Under the pieces are notes generated by a model. The model was not told where the DNA came from, did not search any database, and saw only the letters and a list, made by a program, of their open reading frames with translations. Positions 35,892-45,340 of a DNA stretch of 64,000 nucleotides are shown here, piece after piece; position 1 is the stretch's first letter, and every line of letters begins with the position of its first letter. Origin of the DNA: Nocardia camponoti (GTDB lineage: Bacteria > Actinomycetota > Actinomycetes > Mycobacteriales > Mycobacteriaceae); assembly GCF_014646135.1 (NCBI RefSeq), contig NZ_BMMW01000002.1:744001-808000 (forward strand). The letters run 5' to 3'. A program made the translations under genes and the position numbers.

Positions 35892-36454
35892 TCACCGCTT
35901 CATCGAAGTCAGCCTGGCTGGTGCTGCTAGCTGGGCTGGCGGGGTGGCTCGCCTCGTGCACGCTCACCTACGAACGCTTCAAACTGTTCGTCAACCCGGC
36001 TTACAAAGCGTCATGCAGCATCAATTCGGTGCTGTCGTGCGGGTCGGTGATGAAGGCCGAGCAGGCTGCGGTTTTCGGATTTCCAAACCCGCTGATCGGC
36101 ATTGTCGCCTTTTCCGTCGTTGTCACGCTTGGCGTGTTAGCCGTGCTCGGCGTTGGTTTTCCGCGCTGGATTTGGATCGCGCTGTGGGGCGGCACGGTGC
36201 TCGGGATCGCTGGTATTTGCTGGCTGATTTTCCAAAGTCTGTACCGCATCAACGCGCTGTGTCCGTACTGCATGGTCGTGTGGGTCGCGACGCCGCTGCT
36301 GTTCGCCGCGACGACGAAGATCGCGTTTGGGTCGTCGCGTGGAGTGCTTCGAGTGCTCTGTGAATGGCGATGGACGCTCGTCGCGGTGTTTTACGCGGCG
36401 GTTGTCGTGCTGGTTTTCCTCAACTTCCAGGATTACTGGACTTCGCTTTTCTGA
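35888..36454 (+). CDS. vitamin K epoxide reductase (VKOR)-family protein
   Basis: A 188-residue integral membrane protein with four to five helices. The loop cysteines are in ASCSINSVLSCGSVM, and the active site CPYC lies in ALCPYCMVVWV. Bacterial VKOR passes electrons from DsbA-like partners to menaquinone. The start is the GTG at 35888, overlapping the DsbA-like stop as GTGA. Mycobacterial VKOR-DsbA systems have the same pairing. It converges with the serine protease gene four bases away. Confidence 0.92.
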   Translation: MITASSKSAWLVLLAGLAGWLASCTLTYERFKLFVNPAYKASCSINSVLSCGSVMKAEQAAVFGFPNPLIGIVAFSVVVTLGVLAVLGVGFPRWIWIALWGGTVLGIAGICWLIFQSLYRINALCPYCMVVWVATPLLFAATTKIAFGSSRGVLRVLCEWRWTLVAVFYAAVVVLVFLNFQDYWTSLF

Positions 36455-36457
36455 GAT

Positions 36458-37534
36458 CTAGCTTGGTGTTCCTCGCGCGAGCGTCACCGTGACCGTGCGC
36501 GTGTTCCCATCCGGCCCGCGCAAGTCGATGCGAATGGTCTCCGCTGGTTTGCGCTTGCTGATCGCGGTCGTGAGCGCGCGTGCGGTGGTGATGGTTTGCC
36601 CGTCGACGGCGGTGATGGTGTCGCCGTCGACAATTCCGGCGGCCTGCGCTGGTTGCCCGTGGAAAGCCCAGTCGACGCGTGCGCCGCTCGGTTGCGCGTC
36701 GGTAATCTGCACGCCGAGCGTCGCGGTCGGGCCGATGTGCACGGTTTCGGTTGGCGTTCCCGAGCGGATTTGTTCAACGATGCGCATCGCGGTGTCGATC
36801 GGCACCGCGTAGCCGTTGCCTGGACCAGGCGTTTTGTCGCCGGAGGCAGCGGTAACGACGCCCACAACCGCGCCCGTTCCGTCGGCAAGCGCGCCGCCGG
36901 ACTGTCCGCCGACGACGGGCGCGGCAACTTCGACCATCCCGCGCAACGCCTTGCGACTGAGGTCGGCGGAGTTCATCGCGACAATCGACGCGTCGAGCGC
37001 GGTGATCGGTCCCGCCACCGCGGTCGGGTCGCCGCCGTCGCCACCGGCGTTGCCGATCGCGAGAACATCCTGTCGAATTCGCAGGTCAGCGGAGCTGCCA
37101 AGGCGCGCGGTCGGTAGTCCGGACGCACCGGCGAGCGAGACAAGCGCGATGTCGTTGCTTGAGTCGTAACCCAGCACGGTGCCCTCGTAAATGAGCCCGT
37201 TGCCAACATCGGTGACCTTCACCGAATTGGCACCCTTAATTACGTGATGGCTGGTGAGCACCTGCCCATCTTGGGTGAGGACGATGCCGGTGCCCGCCGC
37301 GCCACCGCCGAAGGGACCGGTCGTCACATCGATGTCGACCAGCACTTTCCGCACGTCAGCGGCCACCGCGGGGGCGTCGAGCGCGGGCGGATCCGCGTAT
37401 TGCGCCTGCGCGACAAACCCACCTGGTTGCCCATCGACGCCTACCTCGCCGCGCCAACCAACGAACGCGGCGACCCCAAACAGCACGACGACTAGCGTCG
37501 CGATCAGCCGTAGCGCAGCTCTCACCCCATCCAT
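36458..37534 (-). CDS. membrane-anchored trypsin-like serine protease with PDZ domain (HtrA/PepA-like)
   Basis: A 358-residue envelope protease. An N-terminal membrane segment ([17 protein letters not shown]) is followed by a trypsin-like domain with His in TSHHVIKG, Asp in [10 protein letters not shown] and Ser in [13 protein letters not shown]-terminal PDZ domain starts near LGVQITDAQ and includes [17 protein letters not shown]. Such proteins degrade or sense misfolded envelope proteins. The ATG at 37534 is preferred to a GTG two codons upstream; neither has a clear ribosome site. It is divergent from the alcohol dehydrogenase gene. Confidence 0.9.
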   Translation of the reverse strand: MDGVRAALRLIATLVVVLFGVAAFVGWRGEVGVDGQPGGFVAQAQYADPPALDAPAVAADVRKVLVDIDVTTGPFGGGAAGTGIVLTQDGQVLTSHHVIKGANSVKVTDVGNGLIYEGTVLGYDSSNDIALVSLAGASGLPTARLGSSADLRIRQDVLAIGNAGGDGGDPTAVAGPITALDASIVAMNSADLSRKALRGMVEVAAPVVGGQSGGALADGTGAVVGVVTAASGDKTPGPGNGYAVPIDTAMRIVEQIRSGTPTETVHIGPTATLGVQITDAQPSGARVDWAFHGQPAQAAGIVDGDTITAVDGQTITTARALTTAISKRKPAETIRIDLRGPDGNTRTVTVTLARGTPS

Positions 37535-37586
37535 TGTCACGGTCGTCGGCTACCGCTGGGTCTCGATCAGGTGTAGGCATGTCTGC

Positions 37587-38639
37587 ATGAGTACTGCTGC
37601 GGCTTACGCCATTCCCGCCGCCGATGGCGCGTTCGAAAAAATCACGATCAACCGCCGCGACGTCGGCCCTGACGACGTGCTCATCGACGTGAAATTCGCT
37701 GGCATCTGCCACTCCGACATCCACACCGCGCGCAACGAATGGGGTGGCACGAACTACCCGTGCGTGCCGGGTCACGAAATCGCGGGCATCGTCGCCGCTG
37801 TTGGCTCCGACGTGCGCGATTTCAAGGTTGGCGACCGCGTTGGTGTCGGCTGCCTCGTCGGGTCGTGCGGCGTGTGCGCGCCCTGCCTAGCCGGCGAAGA
37901 GCAGTACTGCGCGAAGGGCGCGACCTGGACCTATAACTCCCGCGTCCCCGAATCCGCCCAGTCGAACGGCTACACGCTCGGCGGGTATTCGACCCAGATC
38001 GTGGTCAGCGAGTCGTTCGTTGTCGGCATTCCCGAAGGCATCGGTCTCGACGTCGCCGCGCCCCTGTTGTGCGCTGGCGTGACACTGTATTCGCCGCTCA
38101 AGCACTGGAACGCGGGGCCTGGCAAGAAGGTCGCGATCATCGGCATGGGCGGGCTTGGGCACGTCGGCGTGAAAATCGCGCACGCGTTGGGTGCGGAAGT
38201 GACCGTGCTGAGCCAGTCGCTACGCAAGCGCGACGACGGCCTTCGCATGGGTGCCGACCACTATTACGCGACGGCCGATCGCGAGACATTCCGTTCGCTG
38301 CGTGGGCAATTCGACCTGATCATCAACACGGTTTCGGCGAATCTGCCGATCGACGACTACCTTCGCCTGCTCGCCGTCGACGGCACGCTGGTGATCCTTG
38401 GCCTGCCTGACCAGCCGTTAAGCGTCACCGGACGCAATCTCGCCGGGTTCCGTCGCTCGCTCGCCGGGTCGATGATCGGCGGCATCGCGCAAACTCAGGA
38501 AATGCTCGACTTCTGCGCCGCGCACGGTATCGGCGCGGAAATCGAACTCATCTCGGCCGACGAAATCGATTCCGCGTACGAGCGCGTGGTCGCGAGCGAC
38601 GTGCAGTACCGCTTCGTGATCGACGCCGCGACCATCTAG
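37587..38639 (+). CDS. zinc-dependent NAD(P)-alcohol dehydrogenase, cinnamyl-alcohol-type
   Basis: A 350-residue medium-chain dehydrogenase. Catalytic zinc ligands are Cys in [16 protein letters not shown] and His in VPGHEIAG; the structural zinc site is [20 protein letters not shown]. The cofactor motif is [20 protein letters not shown]. The layout matches mycobacterial AdhC (Rv3045), which reduces aldehydes with NADPH. The ATG at 37587 opens [10 protein letters not shown]; a longer frame runs back into the divergent protease gene without domain content. Confidence 0.93.
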   Translation: MSTAAAYAIPAADGAFEKITINRRDVGPDDVLIDVKFAGICHSDIHTARNEWGGTNYPCVPGHEIAGIVAAVGSDVRDFKVGDRVGVGCLVGSCGVCAPCLAGEEQYCAKGATWTYNSRVPESAQSNGYTLGGYSTQIVVSESFVVGIPEGIGLDVAAPLLCAGVTLYSPLKHWNAGPGKKVAIIGMGGLGHVGVKIAHALGAEVTVLSQSLRKRDDGLRMGADHYYATADRETFRSLRGQFDLIINTVSANLPIDDYLRLLAVDGTLVILGLPDQPLSVTGRNLAGFRRSLAGSMIGGIAQTQEMLDFCAAHGIGAEIELISADEIDSAYERVVASDVQYRFVIDAATI

Positions 38640-38682
38640 TACCAGCGCGCCAGCGCGCGCGAGAGTCGACAATGCCGCTACC

Positions 38683-39795
38683 GTGACCGGCGTGGCTGCT
38701 GAAGAACCGAAGCTGCCGCCCGCGTGGACGGTGTCGACCCCGCCGCGCTGGCTGCCGCGCTCACTGCTTTACACCGCGCTCGCGATCGCCGGTTTGATCG
38801 CCGCGTTTTGGATTCTCGGCAAGTTGGCCGGATTGCTTACCGTGCTGCTTGTTTCGATCTTCCTCGCGTTCGCGATCGAACCTGCGGTGAATTGGCTTGC
38901 ACGCCACGGCATTAAGCGCGGACTGGGCACGGGGATCGTTTTCCTTGTCCTGCTCGCGGTGGTCGCCGCGTTCGTTATTACGTTGGGCGCGTTGCTCGTT
39001 AATCAAGTTTCGACGCTGGTAAACAACGCGCCGCAGTACGTCGAAAGTCTCGTGCACTGGATCAACGACACCTTCGGCACAGATATGTCGGGCAAAGACC
39101 TGACGAAATACGCGACCGACTGGAGTTCGACCATCGAGGGCTACCTCGTTGGACTCGCGGGCAACGTCTGGGGCATCGGCGCAACCGCGATCGGCGCCAT
39201 TTTCCAACTGCTCGGCGTGCTGTTGTTCACGTTCTATTTCGCCGCCGACGGGCCACGTTTCCGCACGTGGGTGTGCTCATTCCTGCCGCCTGCTCGGCAG
39301 AAGCACGTGTTGCGCGCCTGGGATATCGCCGTCGAAAAGACCGGTGGCTACATCTATTCACGCGGCCTGCTCGCACTATTTTCGGCGATCGCGCACTACA
39401 TCGCGTTGCGGATTTTCGACGTGCCGTCGGCGTTCGCGCTCGCGCTGTGGGTTGGTGTTGTCTCGCAATTCATTCCGACGGTCGGCACGTATCTCGCAGG
39501 CGCTTTGCCCGTGCTCGTCGCGCTGGTGAACGACCCGATTTCGGCGCTGTGGGTGTTGTTGTTCATCCTCGCTTATCAACAGTTCGAGAACTACGTGCTG
39601 CAACCGCGCGTAACCGCGCACACGCTCGCGATGCACCCTGCCGTCGCGTTTGGCGCGGTGATCGCGGGCGCTGCCCTGCTCGGCCCGACCGGCGCACTAC
39701 TGGCGATTCCGGTGACCGCGACCGTGCAGGGTTTTTCGGCTGCTTATGTACGACGCTACGACGTTGAGCCTGATCACGACGAACCACGAAAGTAG
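38683..39795 (+). CDS. AI-2E family permease (UPF0118)
   Basis: A 370-residue membrane protein with about seven helices and a large central soluble loop. The family signatures are present: LAFAIEPAVNWLARHGIKRG early and GPTGALLAIPVTATVQGF at the end, with PTVGTYLAGALPVLVALV in between. Family members include autoinducer-2 exporters and Na+/H+ antiporters; no specific substrate is claimed. The start is either the GTG at 38683 or a GTG three codons later. It lies nine bases before the ZIP gene, suggesting co-transcription. Confidence 0.88.
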   Translation: MTGVAAEEPKLPPAWTVSTPPRWLPRSLLYTALAIAGLIAAFWILGKLAGLLTVLLVSIFLAFAIEPAVNWLARHGIKRGLGTGIVFLVLLAVVAAFVITLGALLVNQVSTLVNNAPQYVESLVHWINDTFGTDMSGKDLTKYATDWSSTIEGYLVGLAGNVWGIGATAIGAIFQLLGVLLFTFYFAADGPRFRTWVCSFLPPARQKHVLRAWDIAVEKTGGYIYSRGLLALFSAIAHYIALRIFDVPSAFALALWVGVVSQFIPTVGTYLAGALPVLVALVNDPISALWVLLFILAYQQFENYVLQPRVTAHTLAMHPAVAFGAVIAGAALLGPTGALLAIPVTATVQGFSAAYVRRYDVEPDHDEPRK

Positions 39796-39804
39796 GCGGC
39801 TAGC

Positions 39805-40536
39805 ATGGCGATTCTGTTGTCGTTCGTCTCGATGTTGTCGACTCTGTTCGGCGGTTTCGTCGCCATGCGCATTGGTGACCGCAAGCATTTGGTGCTCGGC
39901 CTCGCCGCTGGCGTGATGCTCGGTGTTGTCGCGTTCGACCTAATTCCCGAGGCACTTGAGCAGCAGGATGGCGATTTTCACGGCATTCCGATTGTGTTGA
40001 TCGCGGCGGTTATCGGCTTTTTGAGCCTGCACATCATCGAGCGTTCGGTAGCGGTGCACAAGGGCCATGAACACGAATTCGGTAAGCACGAACACGGTTT
40101 CGAGTCGGTTGGCATTTTGGCCGCCGCAGGTTTGATCTTTCACAGCACGCTCGACGGTTTCGGCATTGGCCTCGGCTACCAGGCTGGCGCGACGGTTGGC
40201 CTTTCGGTGGCGATCGCGGTGATCTGCCACGATTTCGCCGACGGTTTCAACACCTTCACCATCCCCACGGTGTACGGCAGCACCCCGCGCCGCGCGGTCG
40301 CGTTACTGATCGCCGACGCGATAGCCCCGATCGTCGGCGCGATCCTCGGCACCTTAATCAAGGTGCCGGAGGAATGGATCGGCCTATACATGGGCTATTT
40401 CGCCGGCTTCCTTTTGTATTTGGCAACGGCAGACATCCTCCCGGAGGCTCACGCGAGCCACCCAAGCCGCCTGACCTTGGTCTTCACCGTTTTCGGCGTT
40501 GTGGCGATGTTTATTGTCGCGGCAGTGAGTCACTGA
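39805..40536 (+). CDS. ZIP-family divalent metal transporter
   Basis: A 243-residue transporter with about eight helices. The cytoplasmic loop is His-rich (HKGHEHEFGKHEHGF, residues about 84-99), a metal-sensing feature. The helix 4-5 motifs HSTLDGFGIGLGY and VICHDFADGFNTF contain the conserved His and Asp/Glu that form the binuclear metal site in ZIP proteins. It probably imports zinc or iron; direction and metal are inferred from the family. Its last 26 bases overlap the convergent ATPase gene. Confidence 0.92.
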   Translation: MAILLSFVSMLSTLFGGFVAMRIGDRKHLVLGLAAGVMLGVVAFDLIPEALEQQDGDFHGIPIVLIAAVIGFLSLHIIERSVAVHKGHEHEFGKHEHGFESVGILAAAGLIFHSTLDGFGIGLGYQAGATVGLSVAIAVICHDFADGFNTFTIPTVYGSTPRRAVALLIADAIAPIVGAILGTLIKVPEEWIGLYMGYFAGFLLYLATADILPEAHASHPSRLTLVFTVFGVVAMFIVAAVSH

Positions 40537-43500
40537 CCGGTTCGCGCCCACGCCGCGCGCGTTCGAGGACCTCACTCTCAGTGGGCGGACTGGCGGGGTG
40601 ATAGCTCAGACACAGCGGAGTGAGCACCTTTTGGAACGTTTTGCCTTCCCTGCCCACGTAGAACTGGCCGGTGCTTAGCTTGCCGACATCATCGAGGTTG
40701 CCGCCCCACGAGCTGGCGATTAGCTTCGCTGCTTGAATCTGAACCGCAGTACCGAGCTTGCCGTAAAACTGGATTCCCGCGTTGCCGGACACCTTGTTAT
40801 CCAGGCCCTTTGGCGCCTGAGTCGCATAGGCGATACCCAACCCATACTTGCGCGCCTGCGATGCGAGTAGGAGCGAACTCGCCGTCGCTGGCGTTGTCTT
40901 TCCGGACGGCGCGAAAGTTTGCGCTTCATCGAGCACCAGCAACGCGCCAAGCGGACGGTCGGCGGGATTAGTTTTGAAGTGCGTGAACAGCGCGATTTGC
41001 AACTGACTGACGAATGTCGCCCGTTGGATTGCGTCAGGCAGACCGATGCAACTGATCACCGATACTCGCGCCTTTTTCCCCTCGGCTGGCCGCAGCAATT
41101 CGCCTGGATCAAGCGGTTCGCCCTCGCCACCGAAAAGCGGGTCGTTGATCATCGATACCGTGAGACCGTCTGCCATCTCCGAGGCGAGGCTGGCGGCATT
41201 ACGTACTTTGCTCACACCGTCCGGTAGGTCGGTAAGCAGTGCGACGAGCGACCGCAAATCGTGTGCGGCACCTCGTGCGAAATGGGTGAGCGTCTCAATC
41301 AGCACGGCACGCGCCTGCGGGATTTTGCGGCCGCTAATGCCCGACCGTGCAAGGAGGTCGGCGGCGGTCACCTCAACGGCGGTACGCAATTCGTCGCTGT
41401 CGTCGCGGACCGCGCGGAAATCAGGGAGCGAACTAAGCACGAGCGGTCGTCCGGCTTGTCTGCGCGGGGTCCACACGACCACGTCAGTGTCGGCAAGGTA
41501 GCGCTGTGCGGCTTCGGCGTCGCCAGCGCGCCAACCGACTGGCGCCGACGTCCACGCGTCGCCGAGCCGGGAAAGGTCGTTGTTGATGTCGATGACGATT
41601 GATGAAACACCATGGAGCGCAACCTCTTCCACGAGCCGCCGCAGAAAGACGGTCTTGCCCGAACCGCTGCTGGCGAAGAGCACGAGGTGCTTGCGCAACA
41701 GTTCGAGCGGAACACTGAGTTCGCGATTGTCCGCGAGAGCGCGACCGAGTACCAAGGAGGGCGCATCAGAGTCGCTTCGTGCCGGTTCGGCGGCGCCGTC
41801 ACGTGCGGTTGCCTCGTCAACGCCAGTCGCGGCGGACCCGTTCGTCGGAGGTGGAACCACCGGGGTAGGAGCTGGCACCGCGTCTGCCACAACGTCCCCG
41901 ATCCCAGTTTCGACTGCGGGCAGGTCAGCGAATACCCGCCGAAACAGCTGCGAACTACCGGCGGGCTTGCGGAGCGCAAGCCAGTCGTCGAAGCGCGAAG
42001 GAGGGTCGACGAGCATCCCCTCTAGCGCGGCGAAAGTTCGCAGATCATCGCTAGTAATTGGCAGCGTCTCGCCCGAATTCGCGCGCAAATCATCAAGCAT
42101 CGCAACGGTTTTCGGCCCGTTGGAGAAGGCGACGTTACGCAGCACCGTGAGGTGCCGATTACCGTTCGGCTCCTCAATTCCCGACTCGATGACGGCCGAC
42201 CGAATTCGGGCCTGCACCGCGAGATGGTGCCGGTGCGCGATGGCGCGGAAACTCCAGTGCTGCTGATCCTCAAGCACCGGATCGATGGTCCGCCGCAGGC
42301 GGGCATGGACCGCGCGTCCGGTCGAGGTCGCGTCGTCGATCTTCAGGTCGTCGCGGCCCTGCTCAAGCACGAAACACTGCAACGCGGCGTTGAGCAGTCC
42401 GACCATGAGTTCGTCCTCACGGGCAGGATCGAGCGGGGATTCGATATCGGCGACCGAACGCAGCTTCGCAAATTGCTCATCGAACGCGGTCGGGTCAAGC
42501 GCGGGCACAACCGGTCCGGGGGCAGCGTTAGTCGCGGTGAGGCTGGCGAAGTCGCGTAGTTCCTCGACTTCACCCTGCGCGAGAATGCGCCGGACATGCT
42601 GGGTGACCAGTTGAAGGAGTCGTCGCGGGGTGTAGTACTTCAACGCGGACGCATTGAATGCTTCTGGCGCGATCGGCCATGTCGGATAAGGCGGCTCGAA
42701 GTCAACCTCGCCGTATTGAGCGGCCAAATGCCCGGCGACCACCGCCGCGGCCACCTGCGCGCCAGGAAGCGCGGTAGCAAGAAAGAGTTCGGCAAACCGG
42801 TCAGCCGCCGACGCGACCGATTGTTCCTTTAGGTACTGCCACGTCGTGGGAATGCAGGCGGCGATGACGATGGTGCGCACCGTCTCCTCGCGCAGGCGCA
42901 TCAAACTATTCATGTGGTGCGCGATTGACCCGTTCTTCCGGGCCTGGGCCATGACGTCGTCGATCTGATCGACGGCGATCACCACCGGACCAGCGGCGCC
43001 GAAGAGCCGGATCAAGTCGTGAAAGATCAACTGGGCGTTACGGTTTCCGCTGCGAAAGCCCCAGGCGGTGACGGTCTCCTGCTCAAGTGGTTCGCGGAGA
43101 ATGAGGAAGCTGTCGCCCACGTCGCGGGTGTCGATCGCACGGAAAAGCACGAGCGCGCGCAGGGTGTCGCGGCACGCGAAGACGAGTTCAGGATCGACTT
43201 CGGCCAGCGCGTTGAGGAAACGATCCAGGTCGACGCGCGTGGGTTGCATCGGCCCTGCGACACGCGCGGTCAGGTCGGGATCACAGCCAGCGAGGTCGGC
43301 GAGGGCGATGAGCAGGCGACGCAATTGGCCACCGTCGGCACCGAGCAGCCGGTTCATCACGCCGTGGACAGCGCCATCCCAGAACGAGTCGCCGTCGATG
43401 AGCTTCGGCATGAAGAAGAACCCGCCGTGATCCTGCACGTACTGACGCACCCAGCCGAGTAGGTGAGTTTTGCCGACGCCGGGGTCGCCATTGAGCACGA

Positions 43501-43678
43501 TTCCGGTCGGCGACACGTCCGGCCGGTCGACAGCGAGGGCGAAGACCCTGGCGATGTCCGCCGCCGCTTCCCGGTGAAGTTCCTCAACGTGATGGGTCTG
43601 CGGCCGCCAAATGGCATCCGGCCCAAGCGCGGTGCTGAATTCGACGCGCGCTAACGCCCTGCGTTGTTGCTCGTTCAC
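40511..43678 (-). CDS. double-ATPase protein: N-terminal AAA/STAND-like NTPase fused to HerA/FtsK-like ATPase
   Basis: A 1055-residue protein, last gene of a four-gene operon. Domain 1 (about residues 1-380): Walker A GDPGVGKTHLLGW (64-76), Walker B VVIAVDQIDD (232-241), an ORC/STAND-like layout. A middle region (about 380-640) has no recognised motif and ends in a Pro/Ala linker. Domain 2 (about 640-1040): Walker A ASSGSGKTVFLRRL (669-682), Walker B LLVLDEAQTFAP (913-924) and the late AYATQAPKGLDNKV, a HerA/VirB4/FtsK-type DNA-pumping ATPase. The GTG at 43678 overlaps the previous stop as GTGA; an open frame further upstream lies inside the preceding gene. Such ATPases partner nucleases in phage defence. 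Confidence 0.8.
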   Translation of the reverse strand: MNEQQRRALARVEFSTALGPDAIWRPQTHHVEELHREAAADIARVFALAVDRPDVSPTGIVLNGDPGVGKTHLLGWVRQYVQDHGGFFFMPKLIDGDSFWDGAVHGVMNRLLGADGGQLRRLLIALADLAGCDPDLTARVAGPMQPTRVDLDRFLNALAEVDPELVFACRDTLRALVLFRAIDTRDVGDSFLILREPLEQETVTAWGFRSGNRNAQLIFHDLIRLFGAAGPVVIAVDQIDDVMAQARKNGSIAHHMNSLMRLREETVRTIVIAACIPTTWQYLKEQSVASAADRFAELFLATALPGAQVAAAVVAGHLAAQYGEVDFEPPYPTWPIAPEAFNASALKYYTPRRLLQLVTQHVRRILAQGEVEELRDFASLTATNAAPGPVVPALDPTAFDEQFAKLRSVADIESPLDPAREDELMVGLLNAALQCFVLEQGRDDLKIDDATSTGRAVHARLRRTIDPVLEDQQHWSFRAIAHRHHLAVQARIRSAVIESGIEEPNGNRHLTVLRNVAFSNGPKTVAMLDDLRANSGETLPITSDDLRTFAALEGMLVDPPSRFDDWLALRKPAGSSQLFRRVFADLPAVETGIGDVVADAVPAPTPVVPPPTNGSAATGVDEATARDGAAEPARSDSDAPSLVLGRALADNRELSVPLELLRKHLVLFASSGSGKTVFLRRLVEEVALHGVSSIVIDINNDLSRLGDAWTSAPVGWRAGDAEAAQRYLADTDVVVWTPRRQAGRPLVLSSLPDFRAVRDDSDELRTAVEVTAADLLARSGISGRKIPQARAVLIETLTHFARGAAHDLRSLVALLTDLPDGVSKVRNAASLASEMADGLTVSMINDPLFGGEGEPLDPGELLRPAEGKKARVSVISCIGLPDAIQRATFVSQLQIALFTHFKTNPADRPLGALLVLDEAQTFAPSGKTTPATASSLLLASQARKYGLGIAYATQAPKGLDNKVSGNAGIQFYGKLGTAVQIQAAKLIASSWGGNLDDVGKLSTGQFYVGREGKTFQKVLTPLCLSYHPASPPTESEVLERARRGREPVSDSLPRQ

Positions 43679-44280
43679 CGCCCGGCCTCGACGGTCAACA
43701 GATGGCGTGGAGTTTCGCCGAGCACGATCGCGGCTTCGTGATCGTCGCTGGTCAACGTTTTGCGGTCGGCTTCGGCGCGGACGTGAATACCGGGTCGACC
43801 CGCGAGCAGGTGCATAGCCTTGGTGAAATCGTCGGCCGGGACATGGGCCAACTGACCGCGCAGCGCGGCGAGTCGCACCTGTTCGGGCTTGCCGTCGGTC
43901 AGTTCGCGGTAGGTGCGCAGGATCTCCCCGGCGATGTCGGGCTGGAAAATGTCGGTGAGCACCTGATCGGTAGCTTCGAGGTATCGGTGCAGGCCTGCCA
44001 GCACCGCGTACAACGCGCCGCCGTAGGAACCGGACTTCGCCGGTCGCGGCGTCGACAATTCCGCCGCGCACCACTGGGCGCCGCGATCGGTCAACTCGTG
44101 CACAAGGGCGCGCCCGACCTTCTCGGTGGCAACGAACCCCGCCTCATTGAGCTTCACCCGCGACTTCCCGGTGAGCGTGACCCCCGCGACAGCGAACAAA
44201 TCCGCGTTGGTCATCTCCCGCGCCTCAACCAAAAGCGCGAGCAACGCTGCCCGTTCCGCGGGGCTCAGCTGATCCGACAT
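43675..44280 (-). CDS. winged-helix-like protein of the ATPase operon
   Basis: A 201-residue protein. Residues about 8-75 (LLALLVEAREMTNADLFAVA through a GFVATEKVG beta-turn and VHELTDRGAQWC) have the helix-turn-helix-wing pattern of MarR/replication-initiator-type DNA-binding domains. The rest (SGSYGGALYAVLAGLHRYLE, then a helical part ending HLLTVEAGR) is not recognised. No catalytic motif. The ATG at 44280 is chosen; an open frame extends to 44505 inside the upstream gene. It could recognise DNA or a partner for the adjacent ATPase. Its stop overlaps the ATPase start. Confidence 0.65.
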   Translation of the reverse strand: MSDQLSPAERAALLALLVEAREMTNADLFAVAGVTLTGKSRVKLNEAGFVATEKVGRALVHELTDRGAQWCAAELSTPRPAKSGSYGGALYAVLAGLHRYLEATDQVLTDIFQPDIAGEILRTYRELTDGKPEQVRLAALRGQLAHVPADDFTKAMHLLAGRPGIHVRAEADRKTLTSDDHEAAIVLGETPRHLLTVEAGR

Positions 44281-44296
44281 TCGTTCATCCGTTCTC

Positions 44297-45340
44297 TCAT
44301 GATGGGTTCCCGTCGATGACGGTGAATCCGTTCTCAGCCGCTTCGAGACTTTGTTTTCCGTCGAAGGATCCGCGCGCGCGAACCTGGGTGCGTGTCCCGA
44401 CGAGCGCACTTGCCTGGGCAAACTCGCGAGCCGTGCGGACAAGCACGGTGATCCGGCGCGTCCGGCCGGTGCTGGTGTCTCCGGTCGAAAGTATCCCTCG
44501 CACAATCACTTTGTGGCCGCCGTCGATGTCGATGCCGACAACAACGCCCTCGACCACAGCGGGCGCGGCGAGTTCGGTCCTCGTTGTCGACGGCAACGGT
44601 GCCGATGCGATCGCGAACTCCTCGCCTAGTCGCCCGACCAGCTCGCGCGGGAAGTCGACCGTCACGTCGGGCCTCGGCACCTGACGCGACCAGGTGAAAC
44701 TCAGCGCGAAGCGGGTCGGCGCGCGTTCGGCGAGCCCAAGTGCGCTCAGCCCATCAGTGATCTGCGGGTCAACGAAGGACTCGGCATCGTTGATGCCGTT
44801 TGCCGTTTGCCGCGCGAGGGACGCGACGTCGAGTAGGCGAATCGCGGTCAAACGCGTCAGCGGGTTTTCCGGGCCCGGCAGAAACAGGTCGAACCCGGAC
44901 GGATCGCTCGCCGTCTGTAACCCGACGTCGCCGAGTAACTCGCCGACCATTCCCGGCCGGAGGAATCGCGCGCCGCTGTCCTCGTCGGCGACCTGGCCAG
45001 CGCAGGTAAGCAGCAGCGACTGCAAGGCGACGAGCGCGTCTGCGGTGGCTTCAAGAGAGATGTCGTCGCCGACCTCCCCGACGCGATAGCCGATCACGTC
45101 CACGCCGCCAGAGACGAGGTCGCGGGCGACGACGGCAGGCGACCGGCGTTCAAGCTCCCCGACACACCGGGTCAGCGCGCGCATCCTCGGTGCGAAGTCA
45201 GCGACCCCGTCGTCGGGAACTAGCACGTCGAACTCACCGTACGACCAGATCACCCCGTGCCGCCAGACCTCGCCGGGCAACCAGCCTTGCGCGCTCAGGT
45301 ACCTGACGGCCTCGTCACGCCCTGGCAGCCCCCGGCTCAC
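44297..45340 (-). CDS. hypothetical protein of the ATPase operon, possible C-terminal OB-fold
   Basis: A 347-residue protein of no family I recognise. The N-terminus (AVRYLSAQGWLPGEVWRHGV, then SYGEFDVLVPDDG) is mixed alpha/beta and resembles sequences annotated only as hypothetical in actinobacterial operons. Residues about 255-345 alternate strands and glycine turns (VVEGVVVGIDIDGGHKVIVR, ITVLVRTAREFAQASALVGT, QVRARGSFDG) in the way of an OB-fold, which would suit nucleic-acid binding. The GTG at 45340 overlaps the previous stop as GTGA. No catalytic residues can be named. Confidence 0.6.
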   Translation of the reverse strand: MSRGLPGRDEAVRYLSAQGWLPGEVWRHGVIWSYGEFDVLVPDDGVADFAPRMRALTRCVGELERRSPAVVARDLVSGGVDVIGYRVGEVGDDISLEATADALVALQSLLLTCAGQVADEDSGARFLRPGMVGELLGDVGLQTASDPSGFDLFLPGPENPLTRLTAIRLLDVASLARQTANGINDAESFVDPQITDGLSALGLAERAPTRFALSFTWSRQVPRPDVTVDFPRELVGRLGEEFAIASAPLPSTTRTELAAPAVVEGVVVGIDIDGGHKVIVRGILSTGDTSTGRTRRITVLVRTAREFAQASALVGTRTQVRARGSFDGKQSLEAAENGFTVIDGNPS

